A stretch of DNA of 64,000 nt, from the NCBI RefSeq assembly GCF_021287135.1, contig NZ_JAJTBB010000085.1, positions 124,001 through 188,000 of the forward strand, written 5' to 3'. Below are positions 52,500 to 60,723 of this stretch, one piece after another. This DNA comes from Acidovorax sp. GTDB taxonomy: Bacteria; Pseudomonadota; Gammaproteobacteria; Burkholderiales; Burkholderiaceae_C. Position 1 is the first letter of the stretch. Every line of letters starts with the position of its first letter. The notes below the pieces were generated by a model. That model searched no databases and was not told the DNA's origin. It saw only the letters and a program-made list of their open reading frames with translations. The translations under genes were made by a program, and so were the position numbers.

Positions 52500-53393
52500 T
52501 TATCCAGCCATGCACTCCTCGATGACACGCTGGCGAAGCCAGCGGTGCGCAGGGTCTGCGCCCGCGCGGGGATGCCACACCAGGGACACGCGAAACGGTG
52601 GCACGTCCAGCGGCAACGCAAAATGGCTCATCTGGTGCCGCAGGCTTCGCGTGTAGGCATCTGGCACCGTGGCAACCAGGTCCGATCCTCGCGCCAATGC
52701 CAGCGCTTCAGAGAACGTGCCCACGGTCACGGCAACGCTTCTGTCCATACCGTGGGCTTGCAACGCATCATCGATTCGTCCCCTGCCCCCGCCATGGTGC
52801 GAGACATGGACATGCTCTGCGTTCGCAAATTGCGCAAGGGAGACCTCCCCGCGGCCCAGCGGATGCCCCTCGCGGACGACGCCCACCCACCGGTCCTCGA
52901 ACAATGAATGGGTGACCAGCTCCGGACCCAGGTCCGTTCCCACCACGGCGGTTTCCAGGTCCACCCGGCCATCCCGCAGCGCCGAGCTGTCCCGATCCAC
53001 CTTGGCCAGAAAGTGCAAGCGCACGCCGGGCGCCTCGCGCCTGATCCGTTCGACCAGGGCGACACCGAATCTTTCGACGAATCCGTCCCGGTTGCGGAAC
53101 GTGAAGTCGCGGTTCAGCCGGGACAGGTCCAGCTGTTCGGTCGGCTGCAACAGCGCCTTGGCTGCGCCCACGACGCCGCCCACCTGCTCGCGCAACTCCT
53201 GCGCACGCTGCGTCGGGACCAGCCGCGTGCCGGCACGCACGAGCAAGGGGTCGCCGGTCGCGTCCCGCAGACGCGCCAGCGCGCGACTCACCGCTGAGGG
53301 ACTGAGGCGCAGCCGCCTGGCGGCACCGGCAACACTTCCCTCGGTGAGCAGCAAGTCGAGTATCAGCAACAGATTGAGGTCCGGGCTGGTCAT
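52500..53393 (-). CDS. LysR-family regulator
   Basis: A 297-residue LysR protein of the NodD/NahR-like type: HTH residues ~6-64 (LLLTEGSVAGAARRLRLSPSAVSRALARLRDATGDPLLVRAG) and the typical effector domain (FTFRNRDGFVERFG, VGVVREGHPLGRGEVSL). Divergent from the cupin gene with 111 bases between the starts, which is its likely target. Start MTSPDLNLLL at 53393. Confidence 0.9.
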   Translation of the reverse strand: MTSPDLNLLLILDLLLTEGSVAGAARRLRLSPSAVSRALARLRDATGDPLLVRAGTRLVPTQRAQELREQVGGVVGAAKALLQPTEQLDLSRLNRDFTFRNRDGFVERFGVALVERIRREAPGVRLHFLAKVDRDSSALRDGRVDLETAVVGTDLGPELVTHSLFEDRWVGVVREGHPLGRGEVSLAQFANAEHVHVSHHGGGRGRIDDALQAHGMDRSVAVTVGTFSEALALARGSDLVATVPDAYTRSLRHQMSHFALPLDVPPFRVSLVWHPRAGADPAHRWLRQRVIEECMAG

Positions 53394-53504
53394 GCATGCA
53401 ACATAGCACGCGAGGCGCGGCGCGCCATGCACGAAGTCCTTGCGCGCATGGCAACGGGCTTGCTCCTACGCTACGGCAACCATTGCAAACAGGAGAACAA
53501 CACT

Positions 53505-54041
53505 ATGACTGATACCGCACTGGACCGATTCGTTTCCGACATCCGCACCGCCTGGGGACCTCTGACTTCCGTGATGGCCTCCCAATGCGCGGAAGCGCTG
53601 GCACGTCTGGCGAACACGCCAGCGACCGAGCCCTGGCTTGCAGCCGTGCTCTCGCGGGCCGCGGACACCGCGGAACTGCACCGTGATGCCGAGCAGGGCT
53701 TCCTGTTGCTGGCCCACACCGAGCCTGAGGGCATGTACAGACCGCCCCACGACCACGGGCACAGCTGGGGCATCTACGGCGTGGTGAGCGGGGAAATCGA
53801 CATGGCAACCTTCGCCCGCGTCGAAGATGCCGACGGCAAGGTCCGTCTAGTGCAGCGCGACGAAGAACGGCTGGGGCCAGGCGACATCAAACTGTTTCTG
53901 CCCGGTGACATTCACGATACGCGCTGCGTCAAGGGCCCTGCGCTGGAGCTTCGCTTTACCGAGCGCGATCTCAAGAATGAGGATCTGGTCCACCGGCGCA
54001 TGACCCGGTACGTGTCAAAGGATGGCAACTGGACTGTCTAG
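53505..54041 (+). CDS. Cupin protein of the cysteine dioxygenase-like group
   Basis: A 178-residue double-stranded beta-helix protein. The metal site is visible as PHDHGHSWGIYGVVSGEI (HxH plus Gly-rich turn, residues ~84-101) and the second His in PGDIHDTRCV. This pattern fits CDO-like cupins (cysteine or 3-mercaptopropionate dioxygenases and uncharacterised relatives); the substrate is not determined by the motif. AGGAGAAC precedes the ATG. Likely controlled by the divergent LysR gene. Confidence 0.78.
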   Translation: MTDTALDRFVSDIRTAWGPLTSVMASQCAEALARLANTPATEPWLAAVLSRAADTAELHRDAEQGFLLLAHTEPEGMYRPPHDHGHSWGIYGVVSGEIDMATFARVEDADGKVRLVQRDEERLGPGDIKLFLPGDIHDTRCVKGPALELRFTERDLKNEDLVHRRMTRYVSKDGNWTV

Positions 54042-54661
54042 GTGTGAAGGGGAAGGAGGACTGTCCGCATGGTGGTCAACAAGGATTCGCGGGCGCGATC
54101 TACGACCCTGCAGCGCGAAGCGATCGATTTCAGGGCCGCGGACCAAGTGCGTTTCTCGCGACTGGCCGTCACGCAGCGGATTCAGACTTTGACTTGACTC
54201 GGGTCTACCCGGTGCATGGCAGTCCCCTCCCTGCCTGCAGCGCAATGGCCCAATGCAGAGTGGTGATACGGGCCAGTCGAGTGCGCTCAATCTCATAGTC
54301 AATTGAACGGATTGGCGGCGAGTCTGCCGGACTCAATGAACAGCCAAGCCCCCTACCACCTGTCGGTGGCAGTCCGAACATGCGATCTAGCGCGCTTCGG
54401 TTCTGCAAGGAAGCTCTTTTGGGATTCGATGTTTGCCAGCGGAGGAGTCATTCCTACGCGGAGTAGCTCCGATTGGCACGGGGCCCTGGTCCGGTCGGTG
54501 AAGTAGATGTGGTGCGTGTGGTCACGTTGCAGTGGACTCGGTGGTCAAGTGCATCTGCTTTTTGCAGCCGCTTGCGGCCGCTGGCTGAGGATACCTACTG
54601 TGGGTTCATGGTGCCGGACTGACCGGTCACCATCGCCGGCATGCGCAACACGCTTCCGGGA
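54042..54661. other. Gene-poor stretch between the cupin gene and the transposon module
   Basis: 620 bases with several short frames, none with family likeness or a credible ribosome-binding site. Contains repeat copy B at 54548-54649. A transposon end may lie here, but no terminal inverted repeat could be matched by eye. Confidence 0.5.
54548..54649 (+). repeat. Diverged ~100 bp repeat, copy B
   Basis: Plus-strand blocks CCGCTTGCGGCCG, AGGATACCTACTG, TTCATGGTGCCGGACTGAC, GGTCACCATCGCCGG, ATGCGCAAC match copy A at 51953-52057 (opposite strand). Most positions agree over about 100 bases. Confidence 0.7.
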
Positions 54662-55423
54662 CTATTCAGCGAAACAGGGATGATGTAAGTCTGCGCGGAG
54701 GCCCGTCCAAGGTACTGCGCCAAAAAAGAGTCCCCGAAGCACTGGCAAATTCTCAGACAACGCCTGTATTAAGCTGTCGAGCAGCCGGTTTGGGGGGGTG
54801 CTTCTCATGGCCCAAGATTGAACCCATTCAACCACAAGCAAAGCGCATTGCTCCTCACCAAAACCACCTTCGTTCGTCTTGGTCGCAATCACGAGCGCAG
54901 CCAAAGCATCAAATTCCGGGTGCTTCAGAAATTGGATGGCATCTCGCGGACAGAGACCTATTGGCAACCAAAGACGCAAGCCTGCCCCCGTCGCTCGCAA
55001 ACCACCAAGCCTATGGAACAAAGCCTCGCGCACGAAGGACTTCGAGTGGTATAGCTCGGATGACAAATGGTAGAGAGCCTCCTCGTCATTGCTCGAACGC
55101 ATCGACGCAAACAGAAAGGAGTTGTAGGTGTCAGAAATCCCCGGATATCGAGCCAACGCCCAATGGAGGGGACTGCGCTCAATCTGATGGCTTCGGGGAC
55201 AGCGGCGCCCGTTTGCGTATTTCAAAAAGTCCTCCGGCTTTCGGGTCATCTTCTCCAGCTTCCCTGGGAAGCACTCGGTCAAATACTGCCGCTCCATCTT
55301 CGCGTGGGACATGCCGCTTTCCGCCTTCAAAGAGAAAAACGTGAGGCTGGTACGCAGGCGGTCAAGCGCTTGCTTCCTGGGTCTGCCGCGCTTGCGTGGC
55401 GCCGAAGGTCTAACGACGCCCAT
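54662..55423 (-). CDS. Unknown protein with AT-hook-like N-terminus, next to the transposon genes
   Basis: A 253-residue soluble protein with no recognised family. It begins MGVVRPSAPRKRGRPRKQAL, in which KRGRPRK is an AT-hook-like DNA-binding motif; the remainder is helical with LEKMTRKPEDFLKYANGRRCP and a Leu-rich C-terminal half. It runs opposite to the transposition genes, with 196 bases before the small HTH gene. Lower GC than the backbone. It may be cargo or an accessory gene of the Tn7-like element, or be the last of an older insertion. Confidence 0.6.
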   Translation of the reverse strand: MGVVRPSAPRKRGRPRKQALDRLRTSLTFFSLKAESGMSHAKMERQYLTECFPGKLEKMTRKPEDFLKYANGRRCPRSHQIERSPLHWALARYPGISDTYNSFLFASMRSSNDEEALYHLSSELYHSKSFVREALFHRLGGLRATGAGLRLWLPIGLCPRDAIQFLKHPEFDALAALVIATKTNEGGFGEEQCALLVVEWVQSWAMRSTPPNRLLDSLIQALSENLPVLRGLFFGAVPWTGLRADLHHPCFAE

Positions 55424-55619
55424 AAAAACCGGACTCGAAATTCATTGGGACCTGATTTTCGCGACGGCTTCCCACGGACGCAACAAAACAGAACAATGCC
55501 GTGATGCCCGAAGTTGCCTTGGAACCCAAAAAATGGTCTCGCCTGTAACGGGTGGGGAAGACGCCGGAACTGCTGTGCTCAGCGACAACCAAGTTCGGGA
55601 TCGGGCCTCTTGTCCAGCC

Positions 55620-55841
55620 ATGAATACCAAACCGGTTCTGACCGCAGTGGAAGCCAGGGCGGCAATGACAGCGAGGGGAATCACGGTTGCCGAATGGGCG
55701 CGAGAACACGGGTTTGGCGCCGAACTGACCAGAATGGTGTTGTCGGGCAAGAGAAAGTGTCTGCGCGGGCAGTCCCATCAAATAGCGGTCGCACTTGGTA
55801 TCAAGTCCGAAGCTACTGCGCCAATGAGCACCGAAGACTAA
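55620..55841 (+). CDS. Small HTH DNA-binding protein preceding tnsA
   Basis: A 73-residue helix-turn-helix protein (VAEWAREHGFGAELTRMVLSGKRKCLRGQSHQIAVALGI). The GKRKCLRGQSHQIAVALG block recurs in short DNA-binding proteins of phages and transposons. It is the first gene in the direction of the transposition operon, 214 bases before tnsA, and could regulate it. The ATG at 55620 starts MNTKPVLTAVEARAAM; longer upstream frames are not protein-like. Confidence 0.72.
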   Translation: MNTKPVLTAVEARAAMTARGITVAEWAREHGFGAELTRMVLSGKRKCLRGQSHQIAVALGIKSEATAPMSTED

Positions 55842-56001
55842 GTTCGTTCGAATCGGATTAAAAAGGAAAACATACACCCAGAAAGCAAAAAACCGACCAC
55901 CTCTCGATGATCGGCATCGCCGGCAGCAGAAGTAACAGCCACCTCAGGTTTGGACTCCTTGGGGCGAATTTACTCCTGAGGCAGTGGTGCGGTCAAGCCA
56001 C

Positions 56002-56025
56002 GTACGCGACTTTTTTGTTGCGTAC
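56002..56025. promoter_or_regulatory. Inverted repeat before tnsA
   Basis: GTACGC-N12-GCGTAC (arms 56002-56007 and 56020-56025), 31 bases before the tnsA ATG and containing a T-run. Could be the operator of the upstream small HTH protein or a transposase-binding site. Confidence 0.45.
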
Positions 56026-56055
56026 CTGGCCCGTCAAATCTCCACAGAAGTACAC

Positions 56056-56757
56056 ATGTCAAAGAAGCAACAAGCGGCCGCGCTCGATCAAAGTGGCGCG
56101 GCTCCAGTTACGCGCACGGTCGTTACCCGCTCTCCAGGGCACACGGTTCGCTCCATACATCTGCCCCACCTCCAGCCGAAACCCATTGAGGCGGACAGCT
56201 CACTCGAACGCGATTTCGTGTACCTCACGATTGCATTCCCCTTCCTGAGAACTATCACCCACCAGCCGTTTCAGCTGAGCCTGGCCGCGGGTGGTTACAC
56301 GCCTGACTTCTTGGTCTATTTTAAGGACGGGTCGCGAGTCGCCGTCGAGGTGAAGCCCGAGTCCCAGATGGAAGGCTTCGCGGAAAAACTCGCACAGGCC
56401 AAGGCGCAGCTTGCAGAGCGTGAAATTGAGTTTCTGGTCGCTCACGACACTCTACTTAGGAGGGACGGCATTGAGGAGCGGGCCAAGCGCATCCGCAGAT
56501 ATGCGAAAGGAAAGTACCCAGCTTCGGAGCAGGAACTGGTCATCCAATCGCTTCAGTCATCCCCCCGAGGTTTGAGCTTTAAGTTTCTCGCCAGCTTGGG
56601 CGTGCAGAAGACAACCATTCTGCACATGGTCAGTCATCAGAAGCTGCAGGTGTCTTCCAGGCTCGACATAGAGGACGACGCCTTGGTGCAGTTGCCCATC
56701 ACCCTAAACGAGGAGGGCAGCCATGCGATTCGCTTTGCAAACTGGCTTAACGCTTAG
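56056..56757 (+). CDS. tnsA: TnsA-type transposon endonuclease
   Basis: A 233-residue restriction-like endonuclease that cuts the 5' ends of the element so that it leaves the donor by double-strand cleavage. The PD-(D/E)xK site is visible as Glu51 (SSLERDFVYL), Asp84 (YTPDFLVYF) and Glu98-x-Lys100 (VAVEVKPES), matching Tn7 TnsA. A C-terminal winged-helix part follows (residues ~160-230). ATG 56056 chosen over 56 bases upstream because the conserved part starts after it. The 3' end overlaps tniA by 35 bases. Confidence 0.87.
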   Translation: MSKKQQAAALDQSGAAPVTRTVVTRSPGHTVRSIHLPHLQPKPIEADSSLERDFVYLTIAFPFLRTITHQPFQLSLAAGGYTPDFLVYFKDGSRVAVEVKPESQMEGFAEKLAQAKAQLAEREIEFLVAHDTLLRRDGIEERAKRIRRYAKGKYPASEQELVIQSLQSSPRGLSFKFLASLGVQKTTILHMVSHQKLQVSSRLDIEDDALVQLPITLNEEGSHAIRFANWLNA

Positions 56758-58684
56758 GGCGGGTCAGCGAATCTTGGAGTTGGTGAGAGAGTTGCCTGAT
56801 GGGTGCTACGCCCTGGAAGATGCATTGACCCGCCGTACCGTCGAGTACACGCGCCAGCGACTGGTAGACGATATACACAGCAAACGTCTACTCGTAATTG
56901 TTGGGGAGAAGCCACGTGACGAGGGCGCCGGATCCGCCGTCGCGGAAGCGGTATTGGACATTTCATCCCTCACAGTACGTGAGCGCGCCCAGCTGGAATT
57001 CCGGCTGATGTTCGTGAAAGCACTTGAGAGGCAACGAGTACGTCGCGGTCAACGAAAGCAGGTGCAGCGGGTCATTGATGTTGTGTCCAGCAAAGCCGAC
57101 CATTCGAAGCGTCCATCTGCAACTACCGTCATGTTGTGGGCACGCAAGTACCAAAAAAGTGGGATGAACCCGCTCGCGTTGGTCGACAGACACCGTCTGC
57201 GACACTCCCCAAGACGCATTCAAGAGGCAGTAGAAAAGTTGATCTGGAAGGTCCTCAAGCGCTCTTACTTCACCACAGAGTGTAGGTCTCTCCAATACGC
57301 CTATGACGACCTCAAACGTGAACTCAAGTTCGCCCAGGAGAACCGCCTCATCCAGTCCGAGGAAGCGGTTGTTGCCTATGCGACCCTTCAACGTCGCGTC
57401 AAAAGCGTCGACATGTATTGGAGGGTTGCTTCGCGCGAGGGCATTGCCAGAGCCAGGATAGTCTGCCGGACCGCATTTCCTGACGGGCTACCCACGGTAG
57501 CAATGGCGCAAGCCCAGATCGACCATACACCTCTTAACTGGGTCGTGATCTGCGACCGGACGGGCCTACCCCTTGGTCGACCTTTGCTCACGGTCGCCAT
57601 CTGCGCCTATAGCGGATACATCCTCGGCTTCTATCTGAGTTTTTACGGGCCGGGCGTCTCTTCAGTGTCGGGCGTTTTGCGCAACGTGATACGCGTCAAA
57701 GACGACATGGTTGCCCACGCAGGCCTAAAACACCAGTGGCTCTCGTTTGGCCTGCCGGATGAACTGGTCGTTGACAACGGGCTGGAATTCCACTCCTTCG
57801 CCTTCAAAACAATGGCAATGGCGCTAGGAACCGACATTACATACTGTCGCGTGCGGACCCCTTGGCTCAAGCCACATGTCGAACGCTTTTTCTCCACGCT
57901 CAACACATTGACGCTGTTGAAAGGCCGAGTCACAAAGACGGTGGCCAACGTGATGAGGATCGACCCCTACAAAGACGCGGCCATCACGTTCTCTGATTTG
58001 GTCAAGGGCTTGCTGATGTTCTGCGTGGACGTTCACGCACACGAGCCTAACTGGAACAAGATGGCAACCCCATTTGAGCTGTTCGCAGAGAGCATTGCGC
58101 GAACTCCACCCGTCGCGTTTCCTAACGATCTTGAGCAACTTACGCTCGCGACCGGCATGAGTAAGGAACTGACGCTCAGTCAGGGTGGGATCCAGATGCT
58201 GGGGCTGCCCTATGGGTGCGTGGATTTCAAAACCATCGTCAACAAGCACGGCCACGGCTTGAAGGTGATGTGCAAATGGGATCCCGACGACATTTCCACG
58301 CTGTACGTCCGGGACCCGGACAGCCTTGCTTGGTACACCGCAGAGTGCCGCTGGAAAAGCTATGCGCAAGGGCTCAGCTACAACCAACATCGCCTGATTC
58401 GCGAGTTTCGTCGGCGGGACCTGAAGTCACCGGAGCGCGAGGAAAGCCTCCTCGAATCTCGGCTTGCCCTACACAACCACTGGCTGGACTCGACGAGCAG
58501 CCGGGGGCGGGCAGATGCTTTGAAGGCGGGGCGCTATCAGGACCTGACAAGTCACAAGGTTCTGTCCGGTACAGCTTCCGAACCGGCCGCGCCGTCGATT
58601 GCGCAGTTGGTGGCCCCTGCGGAGATCACGCTGGAGGACGCCGAGGTCCCGAGCTTTGATTCGTTCTCGTTCGCTTCAGCCTAG
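56723..58684 (+). CDS. tniA: TniA/TnsB-type DDE transposase
   Basis: The 653-residue integrase-fold transposase that joins the 3' ends to target DNA. Catalytic residues are Asp267 (AQIDHTPLNWVVI), Asp351 (VVDNGLEFH) and Glu387 (TPWLKPHVERFFSTLN), with 35 residues between the last two, as in the retroviral integrase superfamily. N-terminal helix-turn-helix domains (residues ~80-180) bind the transposon ends; a C-terminal segment (residues ~600-653, ending DSFSFASA) probably contacts TniB. Overlaps tnsA by 35 bases. Confidence 0.92.
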   Translation: MRFALQTGLTLRAGQRILELVRELPDGCYALEDALTRRTVEYTRQRLVDDIHSKRLLVIVGEKPRDEGAGSAVAEAVLDISSLTVRERAQLEFRLMFVKALERQRVRRGQRKQVQRVIDVVSSKADHSKRPSATTVMLWARKYQKSGMNPLALVDRHRLRHSPRRIQEAVEKLIWKVLKRSYFTTECRSLQYAYDDLKRELKFAQENRLIQSEEAVVAYATLQRRVKSVDMYWRVASREGIARARIVCRTAFPDGLPTVAMAQAQIDHTPLNWVVICDRTGLPLGRPLLTVAICAYSGYILGFYLSFYGPGVSSVSGVLRNVIRVKDDMVAHAGLKHQWLSFGLPDELVVDNGLEFHSFAFKTMAMALGTDITYCRVRTPWLKPHVERFFSTLNTLTLLKGRVTKTVANVMRIDPYKDAAITFSDLVKGLLMFCVDVHAHEPNWNKMATPFELFAESIARTPPVAFPNDLEQLTLATGMSKELTLSQGGIQMLGLPYGCVDFKTIVNKHGHGLKVMCKWDPDDISTLYVRDPDSLAWYTAECRWKSYAQGLSYNQHRLIREFRRRDLKSPEREESLLESRLALHNHWLDSTSSRGRADALKAGRYQDLTSHKVLSGTASEPAAPSIAQLVAPAEITLEDAEVPSFDSFSFASA

Positions 58685-58813
58685 GCGGCACTTTCAGAAC
58701 CGCACCAAAGGCTGCAGGGGCTCACCTCCTCAGCCTTTGCCCCGATCGGGTGGACATGTGATCTGCCCTCCCGATTGGAGCATCGCGACCATCATTACTT
58801 CAATTTTTTTGTC
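58685..58813. other. Gap between tniA and tniB with a possible attenuator hairpin
   Basis: 129 bases with AAGGCTG...CAGCCTT (seven-base stem, 58707-58736) and an inverted CCCGAT/ATCGGG cluster. Unusual in an otherwise tightly packed operon; may tune TniB level. No gene. Confidence 0.4.
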
Positions 58814-59779
58814 ATGAAGAAACCGACATCCTCGACCTTTTCCGAATCTCTTGCCCTCGATGGACCCGACCTGTATGGAGCGGAGATCAACGCTCGCCGC
58901 CTGCAGACTTACTCTGTTGCCGCGCTTCGCGTCGCGGCACAAATCGAACGCGTGTACGTTAACCACACAGGGTTTGCGTATGGCTTGAATACGCTGGATC
59001 GCCTGTTCCAGTTGGGGAACGAGTTGGAAACGCCTCAGGGTTACATGCTTATCGGCCCATCCGGTAGCGGAAAAACCGCGTTGTTCAGGTATTTCCGAGA
59101 CTCCCTGCCATCGTCGTCGCTGTTTTCAGACAGCGCGGGGGCGATAGGCTTGCGTGTGCCCAAGAGGCCCCTTCCAGGCCTTTTGATTCGTGAATTCCTG
59201 CGGATACTGAAGTACCCCTTTGCAGGCGGTTCATACAAGCAGCTATACGAGCGCAGGCAACTCGTCTTTGAAGCCCTGCGGTCGAACGGCACTCGGCTTG
59301 TATGGCTGGATGAAGCACACCACCTGTTGCCCAAGCACACCTCAAGGCAGCTCGAACATGACGAAACTGAGGCGATAGAGTTGCTTCGCGAACTCATGGA
59401 CGAGTGCAAGGTGAGCCTGGTCCTCGCGGGGTCGGATGAGCTGGACAACCTAAAGACCATCGCCCCTCACTTCGCGACACGCGTGGCTGGACGGGCGGCT
59501 TTGAGCGTCTTTGCATTGGATGCCAACTGGCTGGGCTTTCTCAAAGCTTTCTCGGCGCAGTCTGCGGCCTTTGACATCAGCGTCATCGAAGATCGTTCGT
59601 TGGCGAAACTCATGCATTTGGCAACAGAGGGGAATCTGCGCGCGTTCAAGCAGTTGATGGTGGAGGCCGTGCTTCTTGCTCACGATACGAACGCATTGCA
59701 CCTCACGCAGGATCATCTGCGTAAAGCCTTCGATCTGGTCTTTGGGCAAGCGTGCACGCGGAGCAACTCTTTTGCGTAG
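58814..59779 (+). CDS. tniB: TniB/TnsC-type AAA+ transposition regulator
   Basis: A 321-residue AAA+ ATPase that links target selector and transposase. Walker A is GPSGSGKT (residues 81-88), Walker B is LVWLDEAHHLL, and VLAGSDELDNL is the sensor region. The N-terminus carries the TniB-specific region (GAEINARRLQTY). ATG at 58814; an ATG-like GTG at 58775 would add an unrelated stretch. The last bases overlap the TTG start of tniQ. Confidence 0.9.
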   Translation: MKKPTSSTFSESLALDGPDLYGAEINARRLQTYSVAALRVAAQIERVYVNHTGFAYGLNTLDRLFQLGNELETPQGYMLIGPSGSGKTALFRYFRDSLPSSSLFSDSAGAIGLRVPKRPLPGLLIREFLRILKYPFAGGSYKQLYERRQLVFEALRSNGTRLVWLDEAHHLLPKHTSRQLEHDETEAIELLRELMDECKVSLVLAGSDELDNLKTIAPHFATRVAGRAALSVFALDANWLGFLKAFSAQSAAFDISVIEDRSLAKLMHLATEGNLRAFKQLMVEAVLLAHDTNALHLTQDHLRKAFDLVFGQACTRSNSFA

Positions 59780-60716
59780 GCACAGCACCCCCCTACCCAT
59801 CGTCCAAACGCCCGCTACTGGAGAGTCGGGCGTTGGATTTCTGCTGCGGCTCGCTGCAATCAACGGAATCAATATGCACAAGCTTCGCCAACTAGTTGGG
59901 ATGACGGAAACGGAGACGTTCACCGCCAAGTACGCGGACGGCTTGTTTGCGCTTGTCGGGTTGGCGGGGGCAGATCAGTCCGTACTGCTGCCGCAGGAGA
60001 TACGGGGCGGAGGTGTCACGTGCTACGGACACCGTTTCAGGGTGCGAACGATGCTGCGATTTCGTCGACCGCAGTTATGTCCAGCTTGCATTCGGGAAAC
60101 ACGGCTCTGCGCGGCGCACTGGGACCTGTCAGCTTCGGTAGTCTGCTTAAAGCATCGCTGCTTTCTCCAGGATTTCTGCTCTACATGCCATGCTCAGATT
60201 CGCTGGAATCGACAGTCGGTCGAATGGGGCCATTGCAAGCATCTTTTGGCGGGCGCTGCTCGTCAAGACGACATTCCGGAAGCGGTCTTCTCTGCCCAAA
60301 AAGTCACGGAAGACCTGCTAAAGAGCCAGTCAGCAGATTTCGCGGCATTGGGTCTTTCTTGCGCTTCGCTCTCGCTAGATGCCTGGGTCAGTTTTCTGTG
60401 GGCGCTCGGATTGATAGAAACGCCCCATTCCGTACCTCGAAGGACAGTGGCCTCAAAAGCGCCATCCTCGTTGGAGGCGCGCACTATCGTTCTGCGGGCC
60501 ATCAATCGTCTTCGTTCGTGTATTGAGAACGGGCGGGCTTTCTCTGAACTTGCACCCGAGGTGGCAGAAGCTCCGCTGGTAGGGACAATTCTTGATCCTG
60601 CCGATGAGGCTGATCGCGCAGTTTTCTTGGACTGGTACGGTTCATTTTTTGGCGAACGCCAAGCGGCGGCACTTGTGCGCCGACACCGTGTGCTGTCCCA
60701 GATGAGTCTCTTCTGA
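59772..60716 (+). CDS. tniQ: TniQ/TnsD-type target-selection protein 1
   Basis: A 314-residue TniQ-family protein. The N-terminal TniQ domain (TPATGESGVGFLLRLAAINGIN) and two zinc-finger-like clusters, CPACI near residue 105 and CLKH...CSTC near residue 125-145, are present, as in TnsD and TniQ. It guides TniB/TniA to target DNA. The likely start is TTG at 59772, which overlaps the tniB stop, because the conserved region starts at once after it; no ATG fits. Confidence 0.82.
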   Translation: MRRHSTPLPIVQTPATGESGVGFLLRLAAINGINMHKLRQLVGMTETETFTAKYADGLFALVGLAGADQSVLLPQEIRGGGVTCYGHRFRVRTMLRFRRPQLCPACIRETRLCAAHWDLSASVVCLKHRCFLQDFCSTCHAQIRWNRQSVEWGHCKHLLAGAARQDDIPEAVFSAQKVTEDLLKSQSADFAALGLSCASLSLDAWVSFLWALGLIETPHSVPRRTVASKAPSSLEARTIVLRAINRLRSCIENGRAFSELAPEVAEAPLVGTILDPADEADRAVFLDWYGSFFGERQAAALVRRHRVLSQMSLF

Positions 60717-60723
60717 GGGCCGC

